Positions 16,407 through 24,508 of a stretch of 64,000 nucleotides of DNA are shown here, piece by piece. The stretch covers positions 281,443 to 345,442 of the forward strand of contig KL370879.1 in the NCBI GenBank assembly GCA_000702245.1, read 5' to 3'. The first letter of the stretch is position 1; each line of letters opens with the position of its first letter. The translations under genes and the position numbers were made by a program. The notes below the pieces were generated by a model. It saw only the letters and a program-made list of their open reading frames with translations, searched no databases and was not told the DNA's origin. Origin of the DNA: Lachnospiraceae bacterium C6A11 (GTDB lineage Bacteria; Bacillota; Clostridia; Lachnospirales; Lachnospiraceae).

Positions 16407-18542
16407 TCATATTTCAATATCCATACTCATCGGTGCAGTACCAAGCAGTCTCTCACTTACAGGATCAGGCTGACTTCCGCCGGCGTAGATAGTATATCTG
16501 CCCTGAAGCAGAACCTTCGTGCCGTCCGAAAGAACCGTTCTCATCTCCTCTTTGTCGATCACTATGCTGACTCTCTTCGTCTCGCCTTTCTTCAGCTGAT
16601 TTCTCTCAAATCCCACGAGGCAGTATTTCGGCTGATTATCAAGAGCCATCCTGCCAAGGTATTCACTATTCTTATCATTTTCAGCCTTCTCGTTAATATC
16701 TGCAGCCACGTAAACTTCAGTTATCTCCTCACCATCCACGTCTCCGACATTAGTAACATCTATTCTGCAGAGAAGCTTATCTCCATCTTCCTTAAGCTCC
16801 ATATTGCTGTAGGCAAAGCTTGTATAGCTAAGACCGTAGCCGAAAGGATATTCCGGCTCAGCCTCAAGGAACTTATAGGTACGTCCCTTCATGCTGTAAT
16901 CCGTAAACTCAGGAAGCGTGCCGTCCTTATAGAAGGTGATCGGCAGCTTACCACTTGGGCAGCTCTTTCCGAACAGTGTATCCGCAAGAGCAAGTCCGCC
17001 GTATTCACCGCTGTACCAGCACTGGATGATTGCTGAGCAGTACTGCTCTTCTTCGGTGAAATCCATAGGGCTTCCGGTATTATTTACAAGGATTATAGGT
17101 GTACCGGTCTTCGCAAGACTTCTTATGAGCCTCTTCTGTGAAGCCGGAAGGAAAAGATCAACCTTATCGCCGGCTGCAAATGCATTTCCGGTATCGCCCT
17201 CTTCGCCTTCGATAGTCGTATCCAGTCCCGCACACATGATAACAACATCACTGTATTCCGCCATCGTAACCGCTTCATTCACAAGATCGTCATCAGCCTC
17301 AAATGCATATATCCTGTCCTTATAGAGGTCACAGCCCATAGAGTAAAATACTCTTACGCCATCCCCTGCGCTTCTTCTTATACCCTCGAGGTTTGTCACG
17401 TATTCAGAAGCCGTTCCGTTATAGTTGCCCTCGAGCACCTTCTGTGAATCCGCATTTGGCCCTACGACCGCTATATTCTTAACTCCCTTCAGCGGAAGTA
17501 TTCCATCGTTCTTAAGCAGTACCAGTGACTTACAGCTTGCCTCGTAGGAAAGCTTCCTGTTCTCCGGCGTATCTACATCCAGAAGATTCAGGCTGTCATA
17601 TTCGCAATCATCCGCAAACATTCCAAGCCTTGCTCTCGCAGTAAATACACGTTTAGCCGATTCTCTTATCTTCTCCTCTGTGGTTAGTCCTTCGTCAACT
17701 GCTGTCTGTATACACTCATAGCAGACACCGCAGTTAAGGTCGCAGCCCGCATTAAGTGCCATCGCCGCAGACTGATAAGGCGCTTCGGTCAGGTTATGGA
17801 ATTTATGGAAATCATTAATTGCCCAGCAGTCGGAAACAAAATGTCCCTCAAAGCCCCACTCGCCTCTCAGCATATCTGTGATAAGCTCCGGACTTCCACA
17901 GCAAGGCTCGCCGTTCAGTCTGTTGTAGGCACCCATGACAGCCTCAACCTTGCCCTTCTTAACAGCCTTCTCAAATTGTGGAAGATAGGTTTCCGCCAGG
18001 TCCTTTTTATTAACCTCTGCATTGAAACCGTGACGTATCGCCTCCGGACCTGAATGTGCCGCAAAATGCTTTGCGCAGGCAGCAGTCCTGTAGTATTTTC
18101 CATCTCCCTGTAAGCCCTGTATAAAAGCAACCCCCAGTTCTCCGGTAAGGTACGGATCCTCTCCGTAGGTCTCCTGACCCCTACCCCATCTCGGATCCCT
18201 GAAAATATTGATATTTGGCGACCAGAGCGTGATGCCCTTATAGATACCTCTGTCGCCTCTTTTTCTGCTTTCGTTGTATTTGGCTCTTGCTTCTGTAGAG
18301 ATCGTCTCCGCGATCCTCTTCAGTATGTCTCTGTCAAACATCGCCGCAAGGCCTATCGCCTGCGGAAATACAGTTGCGGTTCCGCTCCTCGCAACTCCGT
18401 GAAGCCCCTCATTCCACCAGTTATATGCCGGTATGCCCAGTCTTTCCACCGCCGGCGCATTATATCTAAGCTGGCTTCCCGCCTCTTCCATAGTCATTTT
18501 ATCAACAAGCTCATTTGCAAAATTCCTGAATTCATCGTTCAT
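16407..18542 (-). CDS. Glycoside hydrolase family 3 beta-xylosidase/beta-glucosidase
   Basis: A 711-residue cytoplasmic GH3 enzyme with no signal peptide. The (beta/alpha)8 domain starts with YNAPAVERLGIPAYNWWNEGLHG and holds the nucleophile Asp in HFVSDCWAI. The second alpha/beta domain follows (SCKSLVLLKNDGIL, IMCAGLDTTIEGE) with a fibronectin-III-like tail. WWNEGLHGVAR is typical of GH3 beta-xylosidases, and the neighbouring xylA and xylB support xylo-oligosaccharide cleavage. A beta-glucosidase or arabinosidase activity cannot be excluded. AGGAGG precedes the ATG. Confidence 0.93.
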   Translation of the reverse strand: MNDEFRNFANELVDKMTMEEAGSQLRYNAPAVERLGIPAYNWWNEGLHGVARSGTATVFPQAIGLAAMFDRDILKRIAETISTEARAKYNESRKRGDRGIYKGITLWSPNINIFRDPRWGRGQETYGEDPYLTGELGVAFIQGLQGDGKYYRTAACAKHFAAHSGPEAIRHGFNAEVNKKDLAETYLPQFEKAVKKGKVEAVMGAYNRLNGEPCCGSPELITDMLRGEWGFEGHFVSDCWAINDFHKFHNLTEAPYQSAAMALNAGCDLNCGVCYECIQTAVDEGLTTEEKIRESAKRVFTARARLGMFADDCEYDSLNLLDVDTPENRKLSYEASCKSLVLLKNDGILPLKGVKNIAVVGPNADSQKVLEGNYNGTASEYVTNLEGIRRSAGDGVRVFYSMGCDLYKDRIYAFEADDDLVNEAVTMAEYSDVVIMCAGLDTTIEGEEGDTGNAFAAGDKVDLFLPASQKRLIRSLAKTGTPIILVNNTGSPMDFTEEEQYCSAIIQCWYSGEYGGLALADTLFGKSCPSGKLPITFYKDGTLPEFTDYSMKGRTYKFLEAEPEYPFGYGLSYTSFAYSNMELKEDGDKLLCRIDVTNVGDVDGEEITEVYVAADINEKAENDKNSEYLGRMALDNQPKYCLVGFERNQLKKGETKRVSIVIDKEEMRTVLSDGTKVLLQGRYTIYAGGSQPDPVSERLLGTAPMSMDIEI

Positions 18543-18662
18543 TTTTAAATACCTCCTATAGCCCTATTCTACATTCTACACCGCCTAAATACCAAGGGTT
18601 TTTTTATGATAAATTTAAGATATTATTTTAAAAATATCCTACAAATTATTATGTAAATGATG

Positions 18663-18668
18663 TATAAT
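18663..18668 (+). promoter_or_regulatory. Candidate -10 box of pta
   Basis: TATAAT preceded by TG, 41 bp upstream of pta in the divergent AT-rich spacer with the GH3 gene. The -35 region is weak (CTACAA at about 17 bp). Confidence 0.5.
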
Positions 18669-18709
18669 ATTTTCGTGGTTTTTTAAATTCTTATGGGAGG
18701 TAACTTAAT

Positions 18710-19696
18710 ATGGAATTTGGTTTTGGCTCAATGATAGAAAAGCTTAAGAAAGACCCTAAAAAGATCGTTCTTACAGAAGGCGCCGACTCCAGAGTTCTCG
18801 AGGCTGCATCAAGACTTCTTGCCAGCAGCTTTCTCCATCCGATACTTCTCGGAAACAGAGATGAGATCTGGGCAGCCGCTGAGGAAGCAGGCTTCAATAT
18901 CAGAGGTGCGGAAATAATCGATCCAAATAATTATGATAGATTCGATGAGATGGTAGATGCTTTTGTTGAGATCAGAAAGGCAAAGGGAATGACCAAGGAA
19001 AAGGCTGAGAAGATCCTTCGCCAGGCAAACTACTTTGGAACCATGCTTGTTCAGATGAAGGTTGCAGACTGCCTCCTCGGCGGTGCTACTTATTCAACCG
19101 CTGATACTGTCAGACCTGCTCTTCAGATCATCAAGACGAAACCGGGCAACTCCATCGTTTCATCCTGCTTCATCCTTGTACGTCCATCCGCAACCGGTGG
19201 AAATGAAGTAATCGCAATGGCTGACTGCGCGATTAATATCAGTCCTTCAGAGGACGAGCTTGTAGAGATCTGTGGCGAGACTATCCGCTGCGCGAAGGTA
19301 TTCGGTATCGATCCGAAGGTTGCTTTCCTTTCATACTCTACTCACGGCTCAGGTTCAGGCGACACAGTAACCAAGATGAGAAATGCCGCTCAGAAGGCTA
19401 TCGAGGAGTTCCCAGATACGCCTATCGACGGTGAGTTCCAGTTCGACTCTGCAGTTTCTCCGAGAGTTGCTCGTCAGAAATGTCCTGATTCAGAGGTTGC
19501 CGGCTACGCAAATACCTTTATCTTCCCTGACATCAACGCAGGAAATATCGGTTACAAGATTGCTCAGAGAATGGGTAACTTCGAGGCTTACGGCCCTATC
19601 CTTCTCGGACTTAATGCACAGATCAACGATCTTTCAAGAGGCTGCAACGCTATCGAGGTTTATTCTATGGCTATTATCACAGCTTCACTTGCATAA
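18710..19696 (+). CDS. pta: Phosphate acetyltransferase
   Basis: A 328-residue enzyme interconverting acetyl-CoA and acetyl phosphate, the entry to acetate formation with ATP gain. It shows the family motifs ADSRVLEAA, DCLLGGATYSTADTVRPALQ, and near the C-terminus FIFPDINAGNIGYK and GLNAQINDLSRG. GGGAGG precedes the ATG. It is the only plus-strand gene in this stretch, closed by its own terminator. Acetate kinase is not adjacent, although the two genes are often paired. Confidence 0.97.
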   Translation: MEFGFGSMIEKLKKDPKKIVLTEGADSRVLEAASRLLASSFLHPILLGNRDEIWAAAEEAGFNIRGAEIIDPNNYDRFDEMVDAFVEIRKAKGMTKEKAEKILRQANYFGTMLVQMKVADCLLGGATYSTADTVRPALQIIKTKPGNSIVSSCFILVRPSATGGNEVIAMADCAINISPSEDELVEICGETIRCAKVFGIDPKVAFLSYSTHGSGSGDTVTKMRNAAQKAIEEFPDTPIDGEFQFDSAVSPRVARQKCPDSEVAGYANTFIFPDINAGNIGYKIAQRMGNFEAYGPILLGLNAQINDLSRGCNAIEVYSMAIITASLA

Positions 19697-19732
19697 CAAA
19701 TATCAGCTGTTCTCTAGCAGTTCGGCAGATAC

Positions 19733-19771
19733 AAAAAACATCGCAATGCACTCAGCTTTGCGATGTTTTTT
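19733..19771. terminator. Bidirectional terminator between pta and the membrane-protein gene
   Basis: A 14-bp perfect stem (19733-19746 with 19758-19771) has A6 on one side and T6 on the other. It can therefore stop transcription from both converging genes. Confidence 0.9.
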
Positions 19772-19789
19772 ATTAAATCTACTATTCTT

Positions 19790-20308
19790 TTATCGACCCA
19801 TTCCCTGAGGCGGTCCCTGCTGCGGTCCCATTCCCCTCGGAATATTGTATTTCTTAAAAAGCATATTCATGAACATCGGCTGGAAGATAAATATCAGCAC
19901 ATATCCGACTGCAAAGCATATTGCCAACGATTTAAGGAACATCGGGAGGAATGACAGATCAGCCTTCCCGCCACTCTGTTTCTTCGCCATCATATATGCA
20001 AATACTACCATGCCAAGAGTCATGATCGGTGTATAAATAAGATCTGAAATAAAGCTGTTCAGGAACCTTGCCTTAAGACCGTTTGGCTGAAGTCCGAGCT
20101 TCCTGTCAACATTCATTGATATTTTTCCGACCGGAACGATAAATCCGATGAAGATACTTAATATGGTGCTTCCGAAAAAGCTCATTATAAATGCGACCAC
20201 TGTAAAGTGTCCCGAAGAAAGGGTTCCCGTAAGTGAAAGGAACAAGCTCATCGTAAGACCCATAAATACAGCCATATCGCGATTAATACATCTCATCTTT
20301 CTTTCCAT
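19790..20308 (-). CDS. Membrane protein of unknown function with Pro/Gln/Gly tail
   Basis: A 172-residue integral membrane protein with four hydrophobic helices, resembling two tandem DUF2798-like pairs (DMAVFMGLTMSLFLSL, SFISDLIYTPIMTLGMV). The C-terminus is a short cytoplasmic or exposed tail RGMGPQQGPPQGMGR. The ATG at 20308 is chosen for its GGGAGG site; a longer reading frame has no such site. It follows the exonuclease III gene by 46 bp and may be co-transcribed. Function unknown. Confidence 0.7.
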   Translation of the reverse strand: MERKMRCINRDMAVFMGLTMSLFLSLTGTLSSGHFTVVAFIMSFFGSTILSIFIGFIVPVGKISMNVDRKLGLQPNGLKARFLNSFISDLIYTPIMTLGMVVFAYMMAKKQSGGKADLSFLPMFLKSLAICFAVGYVLIFIFQPMFMNMLFKKYNIPRGMGPQQGPPQGMGR

Positions 20309-20354
20309 GTCTTTTCCTCCCCGCAGTATTTGCTCTTCCCTATCGAACGCCCCA

Positions 20355-21110
20355 TTATAATTCAATGTCCAGCTCAACCGGACAATGATCCGAACCAAAT
20401 ACCTCCTGATGGATCTTTGAATCTATGATCTTATCCTTTATATCCTCTGAAACAAGGAAATAATCGATACGCCATCCGACATTTCTCTCTCTTGCCTTCA
20501 TGCGGTATGACCACCATGAGTATTCGTCTCTTGCGTCAGGGTATTTGTAACGGAAGCTGTCCACAAAGCCCGACTCAAGAAGCTCCGTCATCTTCTGTCT
20601 CTCCTCATCGGAGAAGCCCGGATTCATATGATTGCTGTCAGGATTCTTCAGATCTATCTCCTGATGCGCAACATTCATATCACCGCAGATAATGACCGGC
20701 TTGGTCTTCTTCAGCTCTCCTACGAAGCTGCGCAGGTCATCCTCCCACTGCATTCTGTAATCAAGCCTCTTAAGCTCGCTCTGTGCATTCGGCACATACA
20801 TGCCTATGAAATAAAAGCTCCCCATATCAAGCTTTATAAGTCTTCCTTCATGGTCATGGATATCTATTCCCATGCCCTTCTCTACAGAAATCGGTTCCTG
20901 CTTTGTAAATACAGCTGTTCCCGAATAGCCCTTTTTGTCTGCCGAATACCAGAACTGATGATAGCCCGGCATATCAAGCTTCAGCTGGCCCTCCTGCATC
21001 TTAGTTTCCTGGATGCAGAGTATGTCCGCATCGATGTCATTGAAGAAATCCATGAAGCCTTTGCCTGCACAGGCTCTGATTCCGTTTACGTTCCATGATA
21101 CAAGTTTCAT
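20355..21110 (-). CDS. xth: Exodeoxyribonuclease III (AP endonuclease)
   Basis: A 251-residue member of the EEP nuclease fold that cuts at abasic sites and trims 3' ends in base excision repair. Active-site motifs are all present: SWNVNGIRA (Asn), CIQETKM (Glu), GMYVPNAQ (Tyr), CGDMNVAH (Asp/Asn) and GSDHCPV (Asp-His). The length is standard for the ExoA/Xth family. It lies downstream of ldh on the same strand. Confidence 0.96.
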   Translation of the reverse strand: MKLVSWNVNGIRACAGKGFMDFFNDIDADILCIQETKMQEGQLKLDMPGYHQFWYSADKKGYSGTAVFTKQEPISVEKGMGIDIHDHEGRLIKLDMGSFYFIGMYVPNAQSELKRLDYRMQWEDDLRSFVGELKKTKPVIICGDMNVAHQEIDLKNPDSNHMNPGFSDEERQKMTELLESGFVDSFRYKYPDARDEYSWWSYRMKARERNVGWRIDYFLVSEDIKDKIIDSKIHQEVFGSDHCPVELDIEL

Positions 21111-21131
21111 TATTTATCCATCCTGTTTTAT

Positions 21132-21162
21132 AACGGACAGACACATAACGCATCTGCCCGTT
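21132..21162 (-). terminator. Possible terminator of ldh
   Basis: AACGGGCAGA pairs with TCTGTCCGTT (one wobble) just after the ldh stop codon; the following sequence (ATAAAAC) is a poor U-tract, so termination may be incomplete. Confidence 0.45.
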
Positions 21163-21170
21163 TAGTATTT

Positions 21171-22190
21171 TTATTCTTCGTTTCCGTCTGCTCCGGAATC
21201 AACCTCCGGCATAGAAAGGTCAAGCGATGAAGCAATATCCTTAAGCGCCTGAGCTGATGCCATAAGCTTTGTGATCTCATCCTCATCAAGTGAGATAGGG
21301 ATCTTCTCCTCAACACCGTCAGCACCTACGATAGTCGGCATAGAGAGGCAGATATCCTTGAGGCCGTACTGACCTTCCATAAGGCTTGAAACCGAAAGGA
21401 TAGACTTCTCATCTCTTGCGATAACCTCGCATATTCTTCTTACTGCCATAGCAACGCCATAGTAGGTAGCCTTCTTTCTCTCGATGATCTCATACGCACT
21501 GTTCTTAACCATCTCCTGGATATGTCTCTCAGACTCGTCATGATTAAAGTGACCTCTCATCTCGCAGAACTTAGAAAGAGGAACTCCGGAAACTGCAGCA
21601 CTGCTCCATGCAGCAAGCTCGCTGTCGCCATGCTCACCGATGATGAATGCATGAACTGTACGTGCATCAACATCAAGGTGCTCTGAGAGTCTTGACTTAA
21701 GTCTTGCTGTATCAAGAACCGTTCCTGAACCGATAACTCTGTGAACAGGGAAGCCCGAAAGCTTCTGAGCAACATATGTAAGGATATCAACTGGATTTGA
21801 AACTACAAGGATAACGCCCTCGCACTTTCTCTTGCTGATCTCCGGAATGATCGTTTTAAATATACCAACATTCTTCTGAACGAGCTGAAGTCTTGTCTCG
21901 CCCGGCTTCTGAGCAGCACCTGCTGTAATGATGATGATAGATGCATCAACAATGTCATCGTAATCACCTGCATAGATCTTCATAGGCTTAACAAATGGAA
22001 CGCCGTGGCTAATATCCATAGCCTCTCCCTCTGCTCTGCTGTGATCTACGTCAATAAGTACGATCTCTGAAAAAAGGCCGCTTTCCATAAGCGCAAATGC
22101 AGTTGATGAACCTACAAATCCGCAACCTATGATAGCAACCTTTCTGATATCAACGTTTCTTTCAAGATTTGACTGATGTAATTTTTCCAC
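21171..22190 (-). CDS. ldh: L-lactate dehydrogenase
   Basis: A 339-residue NAD-dependent enzyme reducing pyruvate to L-lactate during fermentation. The Rossmann motif GCGFVGSSTA, the coenzyme Asp (IVLIDVD), the active-site loop with GETRLQLVQKNV, the substrate Arg in DTARLKSRL and the catalytic His in IGEHGDSE separate it from malate dehydrogenase. The start is a GTG at 22190 with AGGAGG upstream. The C-terminus extends past the usual end with an acidic tail (PEVDSGADGNEE). Confidence 0.94.
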   Translation of the reverse strand: MEKLHQSNLERNVDIRKVAIIGCGFVGSSTAFALMESGLFSEIVLIDVDHSRAEGEAMDISHGVPFVKPMKIYAGDYDDIVDASIIIITAGAAQKPGETRLQLVQKNVGIFKTIIPEISKRKCEGVILVVSNPVDILTYVAQKLSGFPVHRVIGSGTVLDTARLKSRLSEHLDVDARTVHAFIIGEHGDSELAAWSSAAVSGVPLSKFCEMRGHFNHDESERHIQEMVKNSAYEIIERKKATYYGVAMAVRRICEVIARDEKSILSVSSLMEGQYGLKDICLSMPTIVGADGVEEKIPISLDEDEITKLMASAQALKDIASSLDLSMPEVDSGADGNEE

Positions 22191-22233
22191 CCTTGTTACC
22201 TCCTCATTAATGAATACAATTTGCTGTTATGAT

Positions 22234-22313
22234 CGAGTAGGGAAGATGAAATCGCCCCCTACTCGTCGCGAGCCGCCGGTCAGCTTTAGCCGACTTCTTC
22301 CCTTCGGTGGCTC
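22234..22313 (-). other. Two GC-rich hairpins in the ldh upstream region
   Basis: Stem 1 pairs CGAGTAGGG with CCCTACTCG (22234-22242, 22257-22265). Stem 2 pairs GAGCCGCCG with CGGTGGCTC (22270-22278, 22305-22313, one wobble). They stand between the upstream terminator and the ldh ribosome site, so they may belong to the ldh leader. No U-run follows either; no known riboswitch was recognised. Confidence 0.45.
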
Positions 22314-22320
22314 TGCGATA

Positions 22321-22351
22321 AAAAGCGGACCGGGCAATGCTGTCCGATCCG
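22321..22351 (-). terminator. Terminator of the paired lipoprotein genes
   Basis: CGGATCGG pairs with CCGGTCCG (one wobble) and is followed on the minus strand by CTTTTTATC, about 80 bp after the second lipoprotein gene. Confidence 0.7.
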
Positions 22352-22430
22352 TTTCTCCTACAATAGCCCTATATTCTATTTTAATACATTTTAACGGATT
22401 TTTCCATCATTTTATTATGCACTCAAGGTA

Positions 22431-23267
22431 TTATTTAAACATGGCTATGATGTCATTTACGCCCTTCTCGCTGTCCGACTTGAACGTCAGAACACTGATG
22501 TATTTTCCGTTTACTACGGTTATTTGCTTCTCATATATTGTTTTGCCCGCAGCGCTGTTATCTGCATCATCTGCACTGTTATCTGCTTCGTATGCATCAT
22601 CCGCATCGTCTGTTCCGTCAGCACCGTCTGCACTATCATCATCTGCATCATCCACATCTTCTGTGTTGTCTGCTTTATCAGCGTCACCCGTGGATGCATC
22701 ATCCTCCATAGGAACAGCAGAAATATCAATAGACACTCTCTCTCGACCGCAGAACTTCACACTTCCGATCTCGGCTTTTACATCCGTATAGCCGGACTGT
22801 AGTAAGCTCTCAACTGTAGCATTAAGTCCCGACTCAGCATAATCTCTCTCGGAAAACTGCCCCTGATTGATAGTCTGGACTATGATGCTTATACTGCCCT
22901 TTCCGTCATACCTTGCGGCTGCCATATCCAGAAGATAGCTCTCCTCAAGGACAAGCGCAACATTCTCGTCTGTGGCTGCTCCTGCCTGGAAGGAATTGAT
23001 CTGATCGATCTCCTCATCAGTATAGAGGCGCCACTCATCATCAAAGGTGCATGAATAGTTAAAGAACTTATTTGTATACTCCTGGCCGTTGACTCTTCCT
23101 CTCGAATAAGCCTTCGTCATATCGATCGGTGCAGCTTCTGTTGTCTGCTCCGTGGTTTCGGTCACAGTTGTATCAGCTTCTTTTTTTTCTTTCTTACCGC
23201 AGGCTGTGAAAGCCATAATAGCAGCCATCAGAACCAAGCCTGTTATGAGACATTTCTTTCGTATCAT
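22431..23267 (-). CDS. Lipoprotein with Asp/Ala-rich insert, paralogue of the next gene upstream
   Basis: A 278-residue exported protein starting MIRKKCLITG, with a lipobox ending TAC and then Lys/Glu- and Thr-rich linker. The globular part opens GRVNGQEYTNKFFNYSCTFD, the same layout as its upstream neighbour. Between two conserved parts lies a ~60-residue run made almost only of Asp, Ala, Asn, Ser and Gly. Function unknown; the fold resembles small surface or stress lipoproteins. ATG 23267 is preferred because the longer frame begins with TTG and lacks a ribosome site. Confidence 0.75.
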   Translation of the reverse strand: MIRKKCLITGLVLMAAIMAFTACGKKEKKEADTTVTETTEQTTEAAPIDMTKAYSRGRVNGQEYTNKFFNYSCTFDDEWRLYTDEEIDQINSFQAGAATDENVALVLEESYLLDMAAARYDGKGSISIIVQTINQGQFSERDYAESGLNATVESLLQSGYTDVKAEIGSVKFCGRERVSIDISAVPMEDDASTGDADKADNTEDVDDADDDSADGADGTDDADDAYEADNSADDADNSAAGKTIYEKQITVVNGKYISVLTFKSDSEKGVNDIIAMFK

Positions 23268-23298
23268 TGTCAGAACCTGCCTTTTAGGATTTATCAAG

Positions 23299-24006
23299 CT
23301 ATTTCAAGGCTGTAAACATCGCTTCAAGCATATCGATATTTTCATTTGCGCCTATAGTGAAGGAGATAAGGATTATGAGACCTCTTTCCTTGATAGCATA
23401 CCTTACCTGCTCATATCCACCCTCTGTCTCGGCCGGAATTACGATAGCATTGTATTTCTTATTCATGAAGTTGATCTCTTTAACCTCGCAGCCTTCTACC
23501 TGATCAGCCGCAACCTTCAGATAATACTCTGCGGTGGTATCCTTATTCAGTTCGTTATTTACGTAGTAATACGAAACTATGATGCTTGAGCCTGTAGACT
23601 TATTTCCGGCTATCATACATATGGACATGTCATTCTCATACGGAGATTTTTCTCCGGACCAGAGATCTGCCACATCCTTCTCTTCAAGTCCCGCTGCAGA
23701 TGCAACCTCAGCTGCACTATAGAACTTCCATGAATAACCGTTTACCTTTACCTTGAAGTTGCCCAGCTCATTGGTATATTCATTTCCCTTGTAATAACCG
23801 ACAAGACTCTTCACAGCATCACCTGCAGTTGCATCAGAACCTGTTGCGATAGGATCGTTGCCCGGATTCTGCGTATCACCTGTTGTTGCCTCTGTGGTGT
23901 AGCGCGTTGTTCCCTGGTCATCATTCTTATCGTTCTTCTTTCCACAGGCACCAAATGCTGAAAGCATCATTATGCCGGCCATTAAAACTAAAACTTTCTT
24001 TTTCAC
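23299..24006 (-). CDS. Lipoprotein, paralogue of the adjacent gene
   Basis: A 235-residue lipoprotein that begins at a GTG (24006) behind GGAGG. The signal peptide VKKKVLVLMAGIMMLSAFGAC ends in a lipobox, followed by a Lys/Asp- and Thr-rich linker. The domain opens YYKGNEYTNELGNFKVKV and ends in a segment (EQVRYAIKERGLIILISFT) that parallels the neighbour (KTIYEKQITVVNGKYISVLTF). The pair look like a tandem duplication with divergence. Function unknown. Confidence 0.75.
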   Translation of the reverse strand: MKKKVLVLMAGIMMLSAFGACGKKNDKNDDQGTTRYTTEATTGDTQNPGNDPIATGSDATAGDAVKSLVGYYKGNEYTNELGNFKVKVNGYSWKFYSAAEVASAAGLEEKDVADLWSGEKSPYENDMSICMIAGNKSTGSSIIVSYYYVNNELNKDTTAEYYLKVAADQVEGCEVKEINFMNKKYNAIVIPAETEGGYEQVRYAIKERGLIILISFTIGANENIDMLEAMFTALK

Positions 24007-24040
24007 GTTATTCCTCCATAAAGGATACACTTTTATGTGT

Positions 24041-24073
24041 AAAAAAGCCCGACATAGATAACTATATCGGGCT
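24041..24073 (-). terminator. Terminator after yajC
   Basis: A 12-bp stem (AGCCCGATATAG with CTATGTCGGGCT) followed on the minus strand by T6 separates yajC from the lipoprotein pair. Confidence 0.9.
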
Positions 24074-24082
24074 ATGGATTCC

Positions 24083-24484
24083 TTATTTATCACTCTGCTC
24101 TTCGTCTTTGATCTCAGCAGTTCCGGCCTTCTCTACCTCAGCGATTGCCCTCTTATGCATAGGAATTCTACAGTTCTTATTGTTACCGAACTCAACAATA
24201 ACTGTTGTCTCATCTACTACGTCAAGGATAGTTCCGTAGAAACCGCTTGATGTCATGATGTTATCACCAGGCTCGATAGAGTTCATAACCTCTTCCTGCT
24301 TCCTGTTCTGCTTCTTCTGAGGTCTTATAAGCAGAAAATACATAAGTGCGATGAAGAATGCAAGGTAAAGAACAATACCCATTACTCCAAATCCACCTGT
24401 GTTGCTTGACTTACTAGATGCCTCTGTTGCTGCCTCTGTTGCAGCTTCTGCCGCCAGTGCTACTGTTGAAATACTAAAAAACAT
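24083..24484 (-). CDS. yajC: Preprotein translocase subunit YajC
   Basis: A 133-residue single-pass membrane protein. An Ala/Glu/Thr-rich N-terminus leads into the transmembrane helix (VLYLAFFIALMYFLLIRPQKK), then the SH3-like YajC domain (MNSIEPGDNIMTSSGFYGTI). YajC associates with SecDF at the Sec translocon. It directly follows tgt, a common genomic neighbour, with a 24-bp gap. SecD/SecF are not in this window. Confidence 0.95.
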   Translation of the reverse strand: MFFSISTVALAAEAATEAATEASSKSSNTGGFGVMGIVLYLAFFIALMYFLLIRPQKKQNRKQEEVMNSIEPGDNIMTSSGFYGTILDVVDETTVIVEFGNNKNCRIPMHKRAIAEVEKAGTAEIKDEEQSDK

Positions 24485-24508
24485 TGTTAATAGCTCCTCT
24501 TTCTATTT

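Noticed and set aside
22546-22690. Short repeats of GCATCATCT-type sequence resembling a minisatellite
   Set aside because: They lie in frame and encode the Asp/Ala insert; kept as a coding feature, not as a separate repeat.
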